Assembly: GCA_963778845.1 (NCBI GenBank)
Contig: CAVZVW010000001.1
Coordinates: 558,001 to 622,000, forward strand
Length of the DNA stretch: 64,000 nucleotides
DNA from: CAVZVW01 sp963778845
GTDB lineage: Bacteria; Actinomycetota; Actinomycetes; Actinomycetales; Kineosporiaceae
Direction of reading: 5' to 3'
Shown here: piece after piece, positions 41,311 to 50,072 of the stretch
Layout of the letters: each line of letters begins with the position of its first letter
How positions within the stretch are numbered: the first letter of the stretch is position 1
Position numbers and translations under genes: made by a program
Notes under the pieces: model-generated
The model's database searches: none
What the model saw: the letters and a program-made list of their open reading frames with translations, nothing else
What the model was told of the DNA's origin: nothing

Positions 41311-42312
41311 TCAGCCGACGAGACGGGCGAGCGCCGAGCCGAGCGCGTAGCAGGCTGCCGCCAGGGCGGCGCTCGCCGGGAGCGTGACCACCCAGACGAC
41401 CCCGATCTGCCGCAGCACCGCCCAGCGCAGCGACCGCAGACCCGACGACGCGCCGGCCCCGGCGATCGAGGCGGTCACCGTGTGCGTGCTCGAGACGGGC
41501 GCGCCGAGGGCGGCGGTGGTGTAGAGCAGGGCGGCGGTGACCGACTCGGCGGCGAACCCGCGCACCGGGTCGACGTGGACGACGCGACGGCCGAGGGTCC
41601 GCACGATCCGCCAGCCACCGGCATAGGTTCCCAGGCCGAGCATGACTGCCGAGCTGAGCCGCACCCACAGCGGCACCTGCGAGCCGGTCTGCACCCCCGC
41701 CGTCACCAGAGCGAGCACGATCACGCCCATCGTCTTCTGGCCGTCCTGCAGCCCGTGGCCCAGGGCCACCGCCGCGGCACTCACCGTCTGCATGGCACGG
41801 AACCGGTGGACGGCGCGGCGCCACGCGGTGTCGCGCATCGCGCGCACGAGGATGGCCATGAGTGCCCAGGCCAGCACGAAGCCAGCCAGTGGCGAGGCGA
41901 TCATCGGCACCACGACCTTAAGCATGATCGTCTGACCGTCCACCGTGACCGCTGCGACCAGACCCGCACCGGCCAGTCCCCCGATCAGGGCCTGCGAGGA
42001 CGACGACGGCATGCCGAGCCACCAGGTGAGCAGGTTCCAGGCGATCGCACCGACGAGGCCGGCGAGCACCACCGCGAGCCCCTCGTTGCCCGCCGGGGGC
42101 TGGATGATCTGCGCCCCGACGGTTTGGGCAACCCCCACCCCGAGGAGTGCTCCCACGACGTTCAGCAAGCCGGCCAGCGCCACGGCGATCCGCGGCGTGA
42201 GGGCTCGGGTCGACACCGACGTCGCGACGGCGTTCGAGGAGTCGTGCACCCCGTTCGTCCACGCGAAGAACCACGCCGTCGCCACGACGACCGCCAGCAG
42301 GCCCGAGCCCAT
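41311..42312 (-). CDS. pit: Low-affinity inorganic phosphate transporter (PiT family)
   Basis: A 333-residue permease with about nine membrane segments. The two inverted PiT signatures are seen: FFAWTNGVHDSSNAVATSVSTRALTPR near the N-terminus and GHGLQDGQKTMGVIVLALV in the second half. It imports phosphate (often as a metal complex) with protons. The start is ATG 42312, five bases after the DUF47 gene, so the pair forms an operon with pit second. Confidence 0.93.
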   Translation of the reverse strand: MGSGLLAVVVATAWFFAWTNGVHDSSNAVATSVSTRALTPRIAVALAGLLNVVGALLGVGVAQTVGAQIIQPPAGNEGLAVVLAGLVGAIAWNLLTWWLGMPSSSSQALIGGLAGAGLVAAVTVDGQTIMLKVVVPMIASPLAGFVLAWALMAILVRAMRDTAWRRAVHRFRAMQTVSAAAVALGHGLQDGQKTMGVIVLALVTAGVQTGSQVPLWVRLSSAVMLGLGTYAGGWRIVRTLGRRVVHVDPVRGFAAESVTAALLYTTAALGAPVSSTHTVTASIAGAGASSGLRSLRWAVLRQIGVVWVVTLPASAALAAACYALGSALARLVG

Positions 42313-42317
42313 CGCGC

Positions 42318-42938
42318 TCAGCTCTCCTTGACGGCGATGGCCTGCAGCACGTGGCCCACGCCGTCGAACGCCTCCAGCACTGCATCCACGCCCACGGCGA
42401 CCGCGACCTCGCGAGCCAGCACAGCGGCGTCCCTGCCCGGTGCGGTGATCTGGGCCAGCAAGCGGCGGTGCCCGTCGGCGCCCTGCTTGCGCAGCCGGCT
42501 CAGCTCGGCCCATGTCTGGGTCGCCACCTCGGGTCGGGTCAGGCGCGGGACGGCGTCGCGGGTCAGCTCGGCAGCTCGGCAGACGAGCTGCACCTGTCCG
42601 GCGAGGGCGGCCGGCTGGGCGGTGAGGCCGACCAGCACGATCAGGTCCACGGCGGCGTCCACCCGCGCCGAGCACGCCCGCAACGCACTGGCCAGCCGGA
42701 AGACGTCGACCCGGTCGAAGGGCGTCACGAAGGCGGCGGCCATCTCCCGCAGCACCGCATGCATGTGCGACTCGGCAGCCTGGTCCGTCTGGCGTACCCG
42801 GTGGGCGACGTCGAGACGCGTCGCCTCGTCGGCGCCGAGCAGCTCGGCCAGCAGCGAGGAGGCTACGGCGGAGTCGACGGCGACGGCACGCAGGTGCACG
42901 CCGATGCGGGCGTCTCGCGGTCGCAGGCGGAACTGCAA
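42318..42938 (-). CDS. DUF47 (PhoU-like) Pit accessory protein
   Basis: A 206-residue all-helical protein of the PhoU-like DUF47 family (LRPRDARIGVHLRAVAVDSAVASSLLAELLG, DRVDVFRLASALRACSARVDAAVDLI). DUF47 genes sit directly before pit genes and regulate them. A single GTTCACC half-site lies on the minus strand about 46 bases upstream (42984-42990), a weak hint of Pho control. Confidence 0.88.
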   Translation of the reverse strand: MQFRLRPRDARIGVHLRAVAVDSAVASSLLAELLGADEATRLDVAHRVRQTDQAAESHMHAVLREMAAAFVTPFDRVDVFRLASALRACSARVDAAVDLIVLVGLTAQPAALAGQVQLVCRAAELTRDAVPRLTRPEVATQTWAELSRLRKQGADGHRRLLAQITAPGRDAAVLAREVAVAVGVDAVLEAFDGVGHVLQAIAVKES

Positions 42939-43019
42939 GGTGGCTCCAGGGTGAACGGCAGCGCACGGATGCTACGGGATGTCGGTGAACAGCAGGCGCG
43001 ACGCAGGGTGACGCGCCAC

Positions 43020-44831
43020 TCACGGGCGGCTGGTCGGGGCGGGTGCCTGGGATATCGGGTTCGGCGAGGGTGTCTGGTTCGACGGGGTGGTCGGCGAGGG
43101 TGTCTGGTTCGACGACGGGGTGGTCGGCGAGGGAGGGGTGGCGTCCTCCGGGCGCACGACGTGGCGCACCAGGGTCACCGACGCCAGTCCGAAGCCGCCG
43201 ACAGTCACCTCGTCATAGGCGACCACCTGACCGGTGCGCGGGCCCGACCGGGCGATGTAGAGCAAGGTGGCCGCCAGCGGCAGGGGGGACCCGTCGGACA
43301 GGCGGGCGAAGCCACCCGCGGTGATGCCGGCGCCCCCCGTCGAGCCCTCGACCATCACCCGGGTGCCGCTCTCGACGTTCACGACGCGGTGGTGGGTGTG
43401 GCCGGCGAGGATCACCGGGACCCGGCCGAGCAGCGGGCCCAGGCCGAAGGGCTCGTGGACGGCGGCGATCGTCACCGGGTGGTCGGGATGGGCAAGGTCC
43501 CACGCCTGGATGAGGTCGGCGAGCCGCCGGTGCGAGCGCGTCTGCGGGTCCTCAGTCACGCCACCGATCTCGCGGGCGGTCGTCGTCCCGGGCACCTCAC
43601 CCGGCGGCGTCCCGGGCAGCCCGCCGGTCGACGTCCCGGGCAGCCCGCCGGTCGACGTCCCGGGCAGCCCGCCGGTCGACGTCCCGGAGGACGGGGACGG
43701 AACACCGGTGCCGGACGGTGACGGCAGGGGGCCCACGTCGGCGTCCGGTGTGAACGCGGGGTCGCCGATCCCGGCGAGGACGACGCCGTCGACGAGCGCG
43801 ACGTCGTCGTCCAGCACGAGGGCGTTCGGGTTCGCACGCACGGCCTGCTGGGTCGCCCGAGAGTCGTGGTTGCCGCGGACGAAGACGTACGGCACGCGCA
43901 GCGAGCGGATGCGTCCGAGGGTCTGCGACTCGACCTCCGTGCCCCACGTCGTGATGTCACCGGTGTCCACCACGAAGCTCACCGAGAACTGCGTGACCAG
44001 CCGTTGCATGAGGTCGAAGGCCAGGGGGTTGAGGTGCACGTCCGAGACGTGCAGCACCGTGACGAGCCCGCCGGACCCGCCGTCCGGCAGCACGGGGAGC
44101 CCCCCGCTCGTGGCGTAGAGGGCGGTGACCCCCTGCACGATGTCCGCCAGCCCGCTGCGGTAGGACTCCAGCCGCTGAACCAGGCTCGTGGCGTCACCGG
44201 CGATGTAGGGCGCCTGGCTGAGCAGTCCGGTGAAGTGGGGCTGGGCGAAACGGTCGGGGTCGAACGACGTCACCGCCAACCCGGTGGTCGCCCCCAGGAC
44301 GCCGAGCACCGTCAGCACGACGACGCCGACGACGCGCCAACGCGTCCGGTAGACCAGCAACCCCAGGATCAAGGCGCCCGCGACGGCGCAGGCAGCCGTC
44401 GTCGCGGCCGCCTGAAGCGTGGCCGTTCGCAGGGCCTCCGGCCCACCGCGCTCGAGCGCCAGCAGCGCGCCCGGGGACGCCAGGAGCCGGCGGGCGCCTT
44501 CGACGTCGACCTCGCTGATGCGAGCCTCGACCGCGAAGGGCGCGACGTGCGTGCGGAACGTGACCTCCCCCGCGGGCGGGAGCAGCAGGTGAACCCCCGG
44601 GTGCAGGCTGGGGACGACGCGCAGCTCGGCCTGCAGCGGGCCCACAAAGGCCGTGGTCGACGGCGACAAGGTCGCCCCGACCCAGGCCCCCGCCACGGCG
44701 ACGGCGAGGACGCCGAGCACGCGCGCCGTGCGCCTGGCCGCGGTTCTTAGGCGCGGAGGACGGGGGCCGGACGGACGGCCGCCGTGCGGCTGGTCGGCCC
44801 CGTCTGTCCGGTCGGCCCGGTCGTCGTCCAT
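43020..44831 (-). CDS. Membrane-anchored metallophosphoesterase
   Basis: A 603-residue protein. N-terminal membrane segments near residues 36-55 and 148-195 enclose an extracellular beta-rich part; the calcineurin-like phosphoesterase domain (about 280-560) carries VSDVHLNP, VVDTGDITTWG, RGNHDS and AGHTHHR, the full set of di-metal ligands. A Ser/Thr/Pro-rich C-terminus and an internal run of STGGLPGT units (about residues 387-411, from a 24-bp DNA repeat) are unusual insertions. Substrate unknown. ATG 44831 is chosen at the start of a charged head before the first membrane segment. Confidence 0.88.
   Translation of the reverse strand: MDDDRADRTDGADQPHGGRPSGPRPPRLRTAARRTARVLGVLAVAVAGAWVGATLSPSTTAFVGPLQAELRVVPSLHPGVHLLLPPAGEVTFRTHVAPFAVEARISEVDVEGARRLLASPGALLALERGGPEALRTATLQAAATTAACAVAGALILGLLVYRTRWRVVGVVVLTVLGVLGATTGLAVTSFDPDRFAQPHFTGLLSQAPYIAGDATSLVQRLESYRSGLADIVQGVTALYATSGGLPVLPDGGSGGLVTVLHVSDVHLNPLAFDLMQRLVTQFSVSFVVDTGDITTWGTEVESQTLGRIRSLRVPYVFVRGNHDSRATQQAVRANPNALVLDDDVALVDGVVLAGIGDPAFTPDADVGPLPSPSGTGVPSPSSGTSTGGLPGTSTGGLPGTSTGGLPGTPPGEVPGTTTAREIGGVTEDPQTRSHRRLADLIQAWDLAHPDHPVTIAAVHEPFGLGPLLGRVPVILAGHTHHRVVNVESGTRVMVEGSTGGAGITAGGFARLSDGSPLPLAATLLYIARSGPRTGQVVAYDEVTVGGFGLASVTLVRHVVRPEDATPPSPTTPSSNQTPSPTTPSNQTPSPNPISQAPAPTSRP
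43627..43690. repeat. 24-bp tandem repeat in the phosphoesterase gene
   Basis: Units of GTCGACGTCCCGGGCAGCCC plus four bases, nearly three copies, encode the STGGLPGT octapeptide. The period keeps the reading frame. Confidence 0.8.
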
Positions 44832-45120
44832 TGGTCCGATTGTGCCTGGTGTCGACGCGGCGCCCGCCGGGCCCTGGGGTGCGGGCACCCAAGGCCGCCC
44901 ACAGACGGCACTGCGCGGTGCGGCTCGGATCGGCTGTGCACGGTGGGGGGCGTCGGGCCGGGAGCGCCTCACGGCGCAACGGCCGCTCGTGGCGGCTTCA
45001 GATGGGACCCGGGGCTACCGCGGCCCGACGCCCGGTGAGACCCCGGAGGGTGTCACCGACGGAGCACAACGACGGGAGCAGCGCGCATGTTCCCCCGCGC
45101 GCTCCAGCCGGCGCGGCCGG
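44832..45120. other. Intergenic region without recognised features
   Basis: 289 bases between the phosphoesterase start and the end of the next minus-strand gene. The phosphoesterase promoter must lie here, but no clear element, repeat or RNA is visible to me. Confidence 0.5.
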
Positions 45121-45780
45121 TCACAGAAGTGCGCCTGCTCGCCAGAGCCCCGCGGCCGCGACCAGCTGCGTGCCGGTGCGTGCGAGGTCGGCCGCCTTTC
45201 GGGTGGTCGCCGTCGCCGAGGCCTCGTCCTCGTCGTCAGCCTGCAGGGCCCAGCCCGTCGCCACGACCCGGCAGAACGCGCCCGCGCGCTCCAGCGCTAC
45301 GGCGAGGTCGGCGTCGAAGGCGCCGCTGAGCACGCGGTCGGCGAGCAGGCGCACCTCGTCCACGCCGAGGGGCTGCCCCACGCCGGCCACCACCTCGTCG
45401 ACCGGGGCCCGGTGACGGCCGGCGTCGAAGGCGGCGGCGTAGGCAGCCGGGTCGGCGAGGATGCCTGCCCGCAGTGCGAACAGCCGCCACAGGGCTCCGG
45501 GCAGTGTGTCGGCCGGACGGTCCGCCCAGAGCTGGGCGATCGCGTCCAGACCTTGGTCGTCGGCCAGCGCGACCAGCCTCGCCGTCTCGCGAGGGTCCGC
45601 GCTGCGCCGGCCGTGCGACACCAGCGCCGCGGCTGTGGTGTGCGCTGCCTCGATGCGCTGCGCTGGGTCGGGCTCGCCGACGAACGTGTCCATCACCGTG
45701 GGCCCGAAGAGCGCGGGACGGCGCGGCCTGCCACGTCCGCCGGCGGTGCTCATGCGGTCCATCGTCGCATCGGCGCGCAT
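45121..45780 (-). CDS. Conserved actinobacterial protein of unknown function
   Basis: A 219-residue soluble, Ala/Arg-rich helical protein. Recognisable family patterns are SHGRRSADPRETARLVALADDQGLD, LWADRPADTLPGALWRLFALR and GVDEVRLLADRVLSGAFDADLAVALERAGAFCRVVATG. I recall such proteins in many Actinobacteria, without a known role. ATG 45780 is preferred because AAGGAGG lies four bases upstream. Divergent from the aminotransferase gene. Confidence 0.7.
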   Translation of the reverse strand: MRADATMDRMSTAGGRGRPRRPALFGPTVMDTFVGEPDPAQRIEAAHTTAAALVSHGRRSADPRETARLVALADDQGLDAIAQLWADRPADTLPGALWRLFALRAGILADPAAYAAAFDAGRHRAPVDEVVAGVGQPLGVDEVRLLADRVLSGAFDADLAVALERAGAFCRVVATGWALQADDEDEASATATTRKAADLARTGTQLVAAAGLWRAGALL

Positions 45781-45869
45781 ACCGCCTCCTTCGGCGGGGA
45801 CCGTCACGGCGGCGGCGGGCGCCCTCCCACCAGGCGGTAGCCTCGCCGCGACCGCTCAGGACGGTCGCG

Positions 45870-45915
45870 ACAGACAGATCGCGACGACAGATCGCGACGA
45901 CAGATCGCGACGACA
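45870..45915. repeat. 13- to 14-bp direct repeats before the aminotransferase gene
   Basis: ACAGATCGCGACG occurs three times in a row, ending at the AAGGAG ribosome-binding site of the next gene. Possible operator array; no regulator is suggested by the neighbours. Confidence 0.5.
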
Positions 45916-45925
45916 AGGAGCTCGC

Positions 45926-47185
45926 GTGGGCCACTACTGGCACCCCTTCGCCGACATGTCCGTGGTCGATGCGGCAGGTGAGCTCGTGATCGCCTCCGGC
46001 GAGGGAGCCTGGGTCGTCGACGAGCACGGTCGCCGCTACCTCGACGCCACTGCGGGCCTGTGGTACTGCAACGTCGGCCACGGGCGTGCCGAGCTCGCCG
46101 AGGCCGCGGCCCGCCAGATGCATACCCTCGCCGCCTACTCCACCTTCGGCGACATGGCCACGCGGCCGACCCTGGACCTGGCCGAGAGGCTGGCTTCGAT
46201 CGCGCCCGTACCAGGGAGCAAGGTGTTCCTCACCAGCGGTGGGTCGGACTCCGTCGACACGGCGGTGAAGCTCGTGCGGCACTACTGGCGCCAGGTGGGC
46301 CAGCCCGAGCGCACCGTGCTCATCAGCCGTCGCCACGCCTACCACGGCATGCATGCGGGCGGCACGAGCCTGGCCGGGATCCCCGCCAACAGGCAGGGTT
46401 ACGGCGCTCTGGTCTCCGACACCGTGCAGGTGCCGTGGGCATCGGCGCAGGCCCTGGCGGAGACGGTCGAGGCCATCGGCGCAGCACGCGTCGCGGCGTT
46501 CTTCGTGGAGCCCGTGGTCGGCGCCGGGGGCGTCTTCCCGCCACCGCAGGGGTACCTCGAGGGTGTCGAGAAGGTCTGCCGCGACCACGATGTGCTCCTC
46601 GTCGTCGACGAGGTCATCACCGGCTACGGCCGCGTCGGCGGGGACTGGTTCGCGTCGACGCGTTTCGGCCTGCAACCCGACATCGTCACCGGAGCCAAGG
46701 GTGTGACGAGCGGGTACGCCCCACTGGGTACTGTCATGGTCGCCCCCAGGGTCGCCGAGCCGTTCTGGCGCGCAGGAGCCGGCGTCTGGCGGCACGGGTA
46801 CACCTACTCCGGCCACGCGACCGCGTGTGCCGTGGCGCTGGCGAACCTCGACGTGATCGAGCGCGAGCACCTGCTCGCAGCGTCGGCCCGGCTCGAGCGG
46901 TCGATCGACGTCCAGCTCGCGACCCTGGAGTCCCACGAGCTCGTCTCGCAGGTGCGCAGCGGGACCGGAGCCCTTGCGGCCGTGCAGCTGGATCCCGCGC
47001 TGCTCGCGGCGGACCCCGGTGCGCCCAACCGCGTCGCTGCGGCCGCCAGGGGCCACGGCGTGCTCACCCGAGCCCTCGCCACGGGCGGCCTGCAGGTCTC
47101 ACCGCCCTTCGTGACGACTGACGACGAGGTGCGGCTCATCGCCGAGGCGCTGCGCGCCGCGTTGGACGACGTCGCCCGCCGTTGA
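45926..47185 (+). CDS. Class III PLP-dependent aminotransferase
   Basis: A 419-residue omega-amino acid:pyruvate-type aminotransferase: YLDATAGLWYCNVGHG, FLTSGGSDSVDTAVKLVRHYW, RHAYHGMHAGGTSL, LLVVDEVITGYGR and the PLP lysine in VTGAKGVTSGYAPLG. Such enzymes act on beta-alanine, putrescine, taurine or similar amines; specificity cannot be told. GTG 45926 follows AAGGAG and gives the usual N-terminus HYWHPFADM. Confidence 0.92.
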   Translation: MGHYWHPFADMSVVDAAGELVIASGEGAWVVDEHGRRYLDATAGLWYCNVGHGRAELAEAAARQMHTLAAYSTFGDMATRPTLDLAERLASIAPVPGSKVFLTSGGSDSVDTAVKLVRHYWRQVGQPERTVLISRRHAYHGMHAGGTSLAGIPANRQGYGALVSDTVQVPWASAQALAETVEAIGAARVAAFFVEPVVGAGGVFPPPQGYLEGVEKVCRDHDVLLVVDEVITGYGRVGGDWFASTRFGLQPDIVTGAKGVTSGYAPLGTVMVAPRVAEPFWRAGAGVWRHGYTYSGHATACAVALANLDVIEREHLLAASARLERSIDVQLATLESHELVSQVRSGTGALAAVQLDPALLAADPGAPNRVAAAARGHGVLTRALATGGLQVSPPFVTTDDEVRLIAEALRAALDDVARR

Positions 47186-47253
47186 CCGCTGAGCACGGCC
47201 GCGCCCGGCGACGCGACGTCGCCGGGCGCAGTCCCATGCGGTCGAAGGCTGTG

Positions 47254-48027
47254 TCAGCTCGATGCCTTGACGGCGCGGCGCGCCGGGGTCCGGGTGACGG
47301 AACGCCTCACAGCCGGCGCTTTGACCGGGCTGGCCTTCTTCGCTGCAGGAGCCTTCTTCGCTGCAGGAGCCTTCTTCGCTGCAGGAGCCTTCTTCGCCGC
47401 GGGGGCCTTCTTGGCGACAGGAGCCTTCTTCGCTGCGGGAGCCTTCTTCGCGGCCGCCTTGACTGGGCTGGCCTTCTTCGCGACCGGGGCCTTCTTCGCA
47501 GCAGGGGCCTTCTTCGCAGCAGGAGCCTTCTTCGCGGCCGCCTTGACTGGGCTGGCCTTCTTCGCCGCGGGAGCCTTGGCGGGCGTGGCCCTCTTGACGG
47601 CCGTGGTCTTCTTGACGGCGGTGGTCTTCTTGGCAGCGGTGGTCTTCTTGACGGCCACAGGCTTCACCGCGGGCTTGGCGGCGACCTTCTTCGCCGGCGC
47701 CTTGGCGATCCTCGCCTTGGTTGCCGGTCTGGTCGGCGCCGACTTCGCCGCGGCGGCCTTGGCCGGCGCGGCCTTCGCCGGTGCGGCCTTCGCCGCAGCA
47801 GCAGCGGCCTTCGCCGCGGCGATCCGCGCAGCGGCGGCCTTGGCCGCGTTGGTCTGGTCGTCCGTCGTCGCGTTGGCCGCGTTCCGGCTCACGGACTTCA
47901 CGCCGTTGAGGGCCGCGGCCTTGCTGCCGTACACCTGCGAGGTCGCAATCGTCAGGCCATTGGGAGACACCAGAACGAATCGGAACTTGCCGGCTTGGTC
48001 TTGCGAGAGAACGAACTTGGCGGGCAC
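47254..48027 (-). CDS. DUF1508 domain protein with histone-H1-like Lys/Ala/Pro tail
   Basis: A 257-residue basic protein. Residues 1-58 form one DUF1508 (YegP-like) module: KFVLSQDQAGKFRFVLVSPNGLTIATSQVYGSKAAALNGVKSV. The rest is a tail of AAKKAP, AVKKTT and ASPVKAA units, the composition of eukaryotic H1 and of bacterial H1-like proteins, expected to bind and compact DNA. The DNA beneath is strongly repetitive (gccttcttcgctgcagga type). A nucleoid-associated role is inference from composition. The single DUF1508 copy could be a regulatory or dimerisation head. Confidence 0.8.
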   Translation of the reverse strand: MPAKFVLSQDQAGKFRFVLVSPNGLTIATSQVYGSKAAALNGVKSVSRNAANATTDDQTNAAKAAAARIAAAKAAAAAAKAAPAKAAPAKAAAAKSAPTRPATKARIAKAPAKKVAAKPAVKPVAVKKTTAAKKTTAVKKTTAVKRATPAKAPAAKKASPVKAAAKKAPAAKKAPAAKKAPVAKKASPVKAAAKKAPAAKKAPVAKKAPAAKKAPAAKKAPAAKKAPAAKKASPVKAPAVRRSVTRTPARRAVKASS

Positions 48028-48280
48028 GACGCCTCCAGGCGTTTGCTTGGGCCCGGCACCAGATGCCGGAGCACTGAATCAAACTGTGACAGACGTCGAG
48101 CGCCTCGGCGAACATTTCGCGCTCGACGCGCCCTGCGCCGACTGTCGAGCGAGCAGGACCCGTTCATGCGTGATCCGGTGCGTGCGCTCGTCACGCTCAT
48201 CGACCCATTCAGCGTGCAATATCCTCCGAGCGCGGATTCCCTTGTGGTGCAGACGTATCCAACAGCAAATGCCCACAAGC
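48028..48280. other. Intergenic region upstream of the DUF1508 gene
   Basis: 253 bases that are clearly lower in GC than the surroundings. They hold the promoter of the DUF1508 gene; I see no repeat, RNA or convincing frame. Confidence 0.4.
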
Positions 48281-48967
48281 TCACGGCAACGCGGATGCTC
48301 CGCCGACGTCCAGCCGCCATGGCGCCAGCGCTGCGTGCTCGTCCATCGCACCCGATTCGCGACACTCCGGGCTGCGATAGTCGTCGGTCATGCGCGGGTA
48401 CACATCACGCCAGTACCGCACAGCCACCAGACGCGAGATCGCATCGCTGGCACCGAGGAGGCGCGCCGTGAGGGCATCACGCTGGACCGCAGCGCACTCC
48501 GCCTCGGACTCCACCGTGCGGCCGGCCATGTGCATGGCCTCGTGAGCGAGAACATGCACAGCGATGATCTCGTCGGTGTCCGGGGTGCGCCCCCCCAGAC
48601 CGGCGAAGTCGCGAAGGTGCGCGCAGGCCTCGTACGACAGCACGGCACGTGGTTCGGGCACGCCGTCCGCCCCCCATCGCACGAAACCGAGCTCGCTGCC
48701 CGCGTGCACCCACGTCTGCCCGAACGACAGGCAGTGCACACTCACCGGACTGCCCACCAGCTGCGACGCCGCCTCCGACAGCCGATGCTCCTGCGCACCG
48801 CGTCGTAGTCCAGGCACGGCCAGCGCCGCCGCACAGGCGAGCACCAGTGCCAGCCGCACCCAGGGCAGCCCCTGATGCCGACCGAGGGCGTCGACGCGGG
48901 TCAGCCACCACCGCGCCAGCACGCCCGCCGCCACCGCGACGCATCCCAGGGACAACCACGCGAGCAC
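48281..48967 (-). CDS. Membrane protein with HExxH motif, putative zinc peptidase
   Basis: A 228-residue protein. Two membrane segments (residues 3-19 and 37-53) are followed by a soluble domain with AVHVLAHEAMHMAGRTVESEAECAAVQRD. His142-Glu143-x2-His146 is the metal-binding core of zincin peptidases, and Glu154 or Glu156 could be the third ligand. Cys80, Cys115, Cys158 and a late Cys suggest disulphides outside the cell. No named family recognised; substrate unknown. 16 bases lie between it and the EamA gene upstream of it on the same strand. Confidence 0.7.
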   Translation of the reverse strand: MLAWLSLGCVAVAAGVLARWWLTRVDALGRHQGLPWVRLALVLACAAALAVPGLRRGAQEHRLSEAASQLVGSPVSVHCLSFGQTWVHAGSELGFVRWGADGVPEPRAVLSYEACAHLRDFAGLGGRTPDTDEIIAVHVLAHEAMHMAGRTVESEAECAAVQRDALTARLLGASDAISRLVAVRYWRDVYPRMTDDYRSPECRESGAMDEHAALAPWRLDVGGASALP

Positions 48968-48983
48968 GACTGCTGTATCGGCG

Positions 48984-49973
48984 TCAGGCCTGCGCGGCCG
49001 TACCCCGGTCGGCCAGACATTCTGGTGAGGCCGTGGCGGAGGGGGCCGCCTGCACCTGACGCAGGCTCGGCCGCCTACGCAGCCGCCCCTGCCCCACCGC
49101 GATCCCCACGACCACGAGGACCGCGCCGAGCGGCTGGTTCCAGGCGAACCTCTCGCCGAGCACGGCCACCCCGAGCAGGACGCCCACGACGGGCGTCAGG
49201 TAGGTGACGGTCGAGGCGCTCGTCGCACCCCAGTCCTGCACGACGTTGGTGTTCCACACGTAGGCCAGCCCCGTACCCAGCACGCCGAGGGCGACCATGC
49301 TCGCGACCACGCGGGCGCTGGGATGGGGGGCGCGCGTGATCAACGCGGTGGACGCGACGGAGGCGATCACGGCGGCCAGCCCGATCTGCACCCACGCCAG
49401 CTGGACGGCGGGCAGCCCTCGCGCCGAGACGAAGCGACGCATGTACACGAAGGCTGCGCCGTAGCACGCGGTTGCCGCCAGGCACGCCAGCTCGGCGCCG
49501 AGGTGCCCGCCCGAGCCGGCGGTCACCGCACCGGACCACGCACCGAGAACGGTCAGCACGCCGACGAGGCCGAGACCGAGGCCGGCCACCCTCGCCAGGG
49601 TCGGTCGCTCCTGCGGCAGCGCCACGAGGGCGAACAACAGCGTCTGCAGCGGCGTGGTCGCGTTGAGGATGCTCGCCAGCCCCGACGAGATCTGGCGTTC
49701 GGCCATCGCGAAGAGCAGGAACGGCACCACGCAGAACAGGACCGCCACCACGGTGAGGTGTCCCCACACCGCGAGCTCGCGAGGCAGGCCCGTCCGCGTG
49801 CGCACCATCAGCACCGTCAGGGCGAGCGCGCCCAGCCAGAGCCGTGCGAGCACGACCTGGACGGGTTCGAGGCCCTCCAGCCCGACCTTGATGAACAGGA
49901 AGCTCGAGCCCCACGTGAGGGCGAGCATCGCGAACTGCAGCGTGGTGCGGGCGCGGCGCGGCGTGGTGACCAC
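48984..49973 (-). CDS. EamA/DMT family transporter
   Basis: A 329-residue permease with ten predicted membrane segments in two EamA repeats (LALTWGSSFLFIKVGLEGLEPVQVVLARLWLG; ACYGAAFVYMRRFVS, and GVLGTGLAYVWNTNVVQDWGATSASTVTYLTPVVGVLLGVAVLGE). Members export amino acids or other small metabolites. The start is uncertain: GTG 49973 lies directly behind GAGGA (short spacing), and ATG 49928 is another option. Confidence 0.88.
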   Translation of the reverse strand: MVTTPRRARTTLQFAMLALTWGSSFLFIKVGLEGLEPVQVVLARLWLGALALTVLMVRTRTGLPRELAVWGHLTVVAVLFCVVPFLLFAMAERQISSGLASILNATTPLQTLLFALVALPQERPTLARVAGLGLGLVGVLTVLGAWSGAVTAGSGGHLGAELACLAATACYGAAFVYMRRFVSARGLPAVQLAWVQIGLAAVIASVASTALITRAPHPSARVVASMVALGVLGTGLAYVWNTNVVQDWGATSASTVTYLTPVVGVLLGVAVLGERFAWNQPLGAVLVVVGIAVGQGRLRRRPSLRQVQAAPSATASPECLADRGTAAQA

Positions 49974-50072
49974 TCCTCGGGTCCGGGTGTCGGTGCGGTT
50001 ACTGCTCCAACGCGCGAGCCGGCCCTCGTGTGAGGGCCTGTGTAGCCGGACCACGGGACGGGGGACGTCGCG

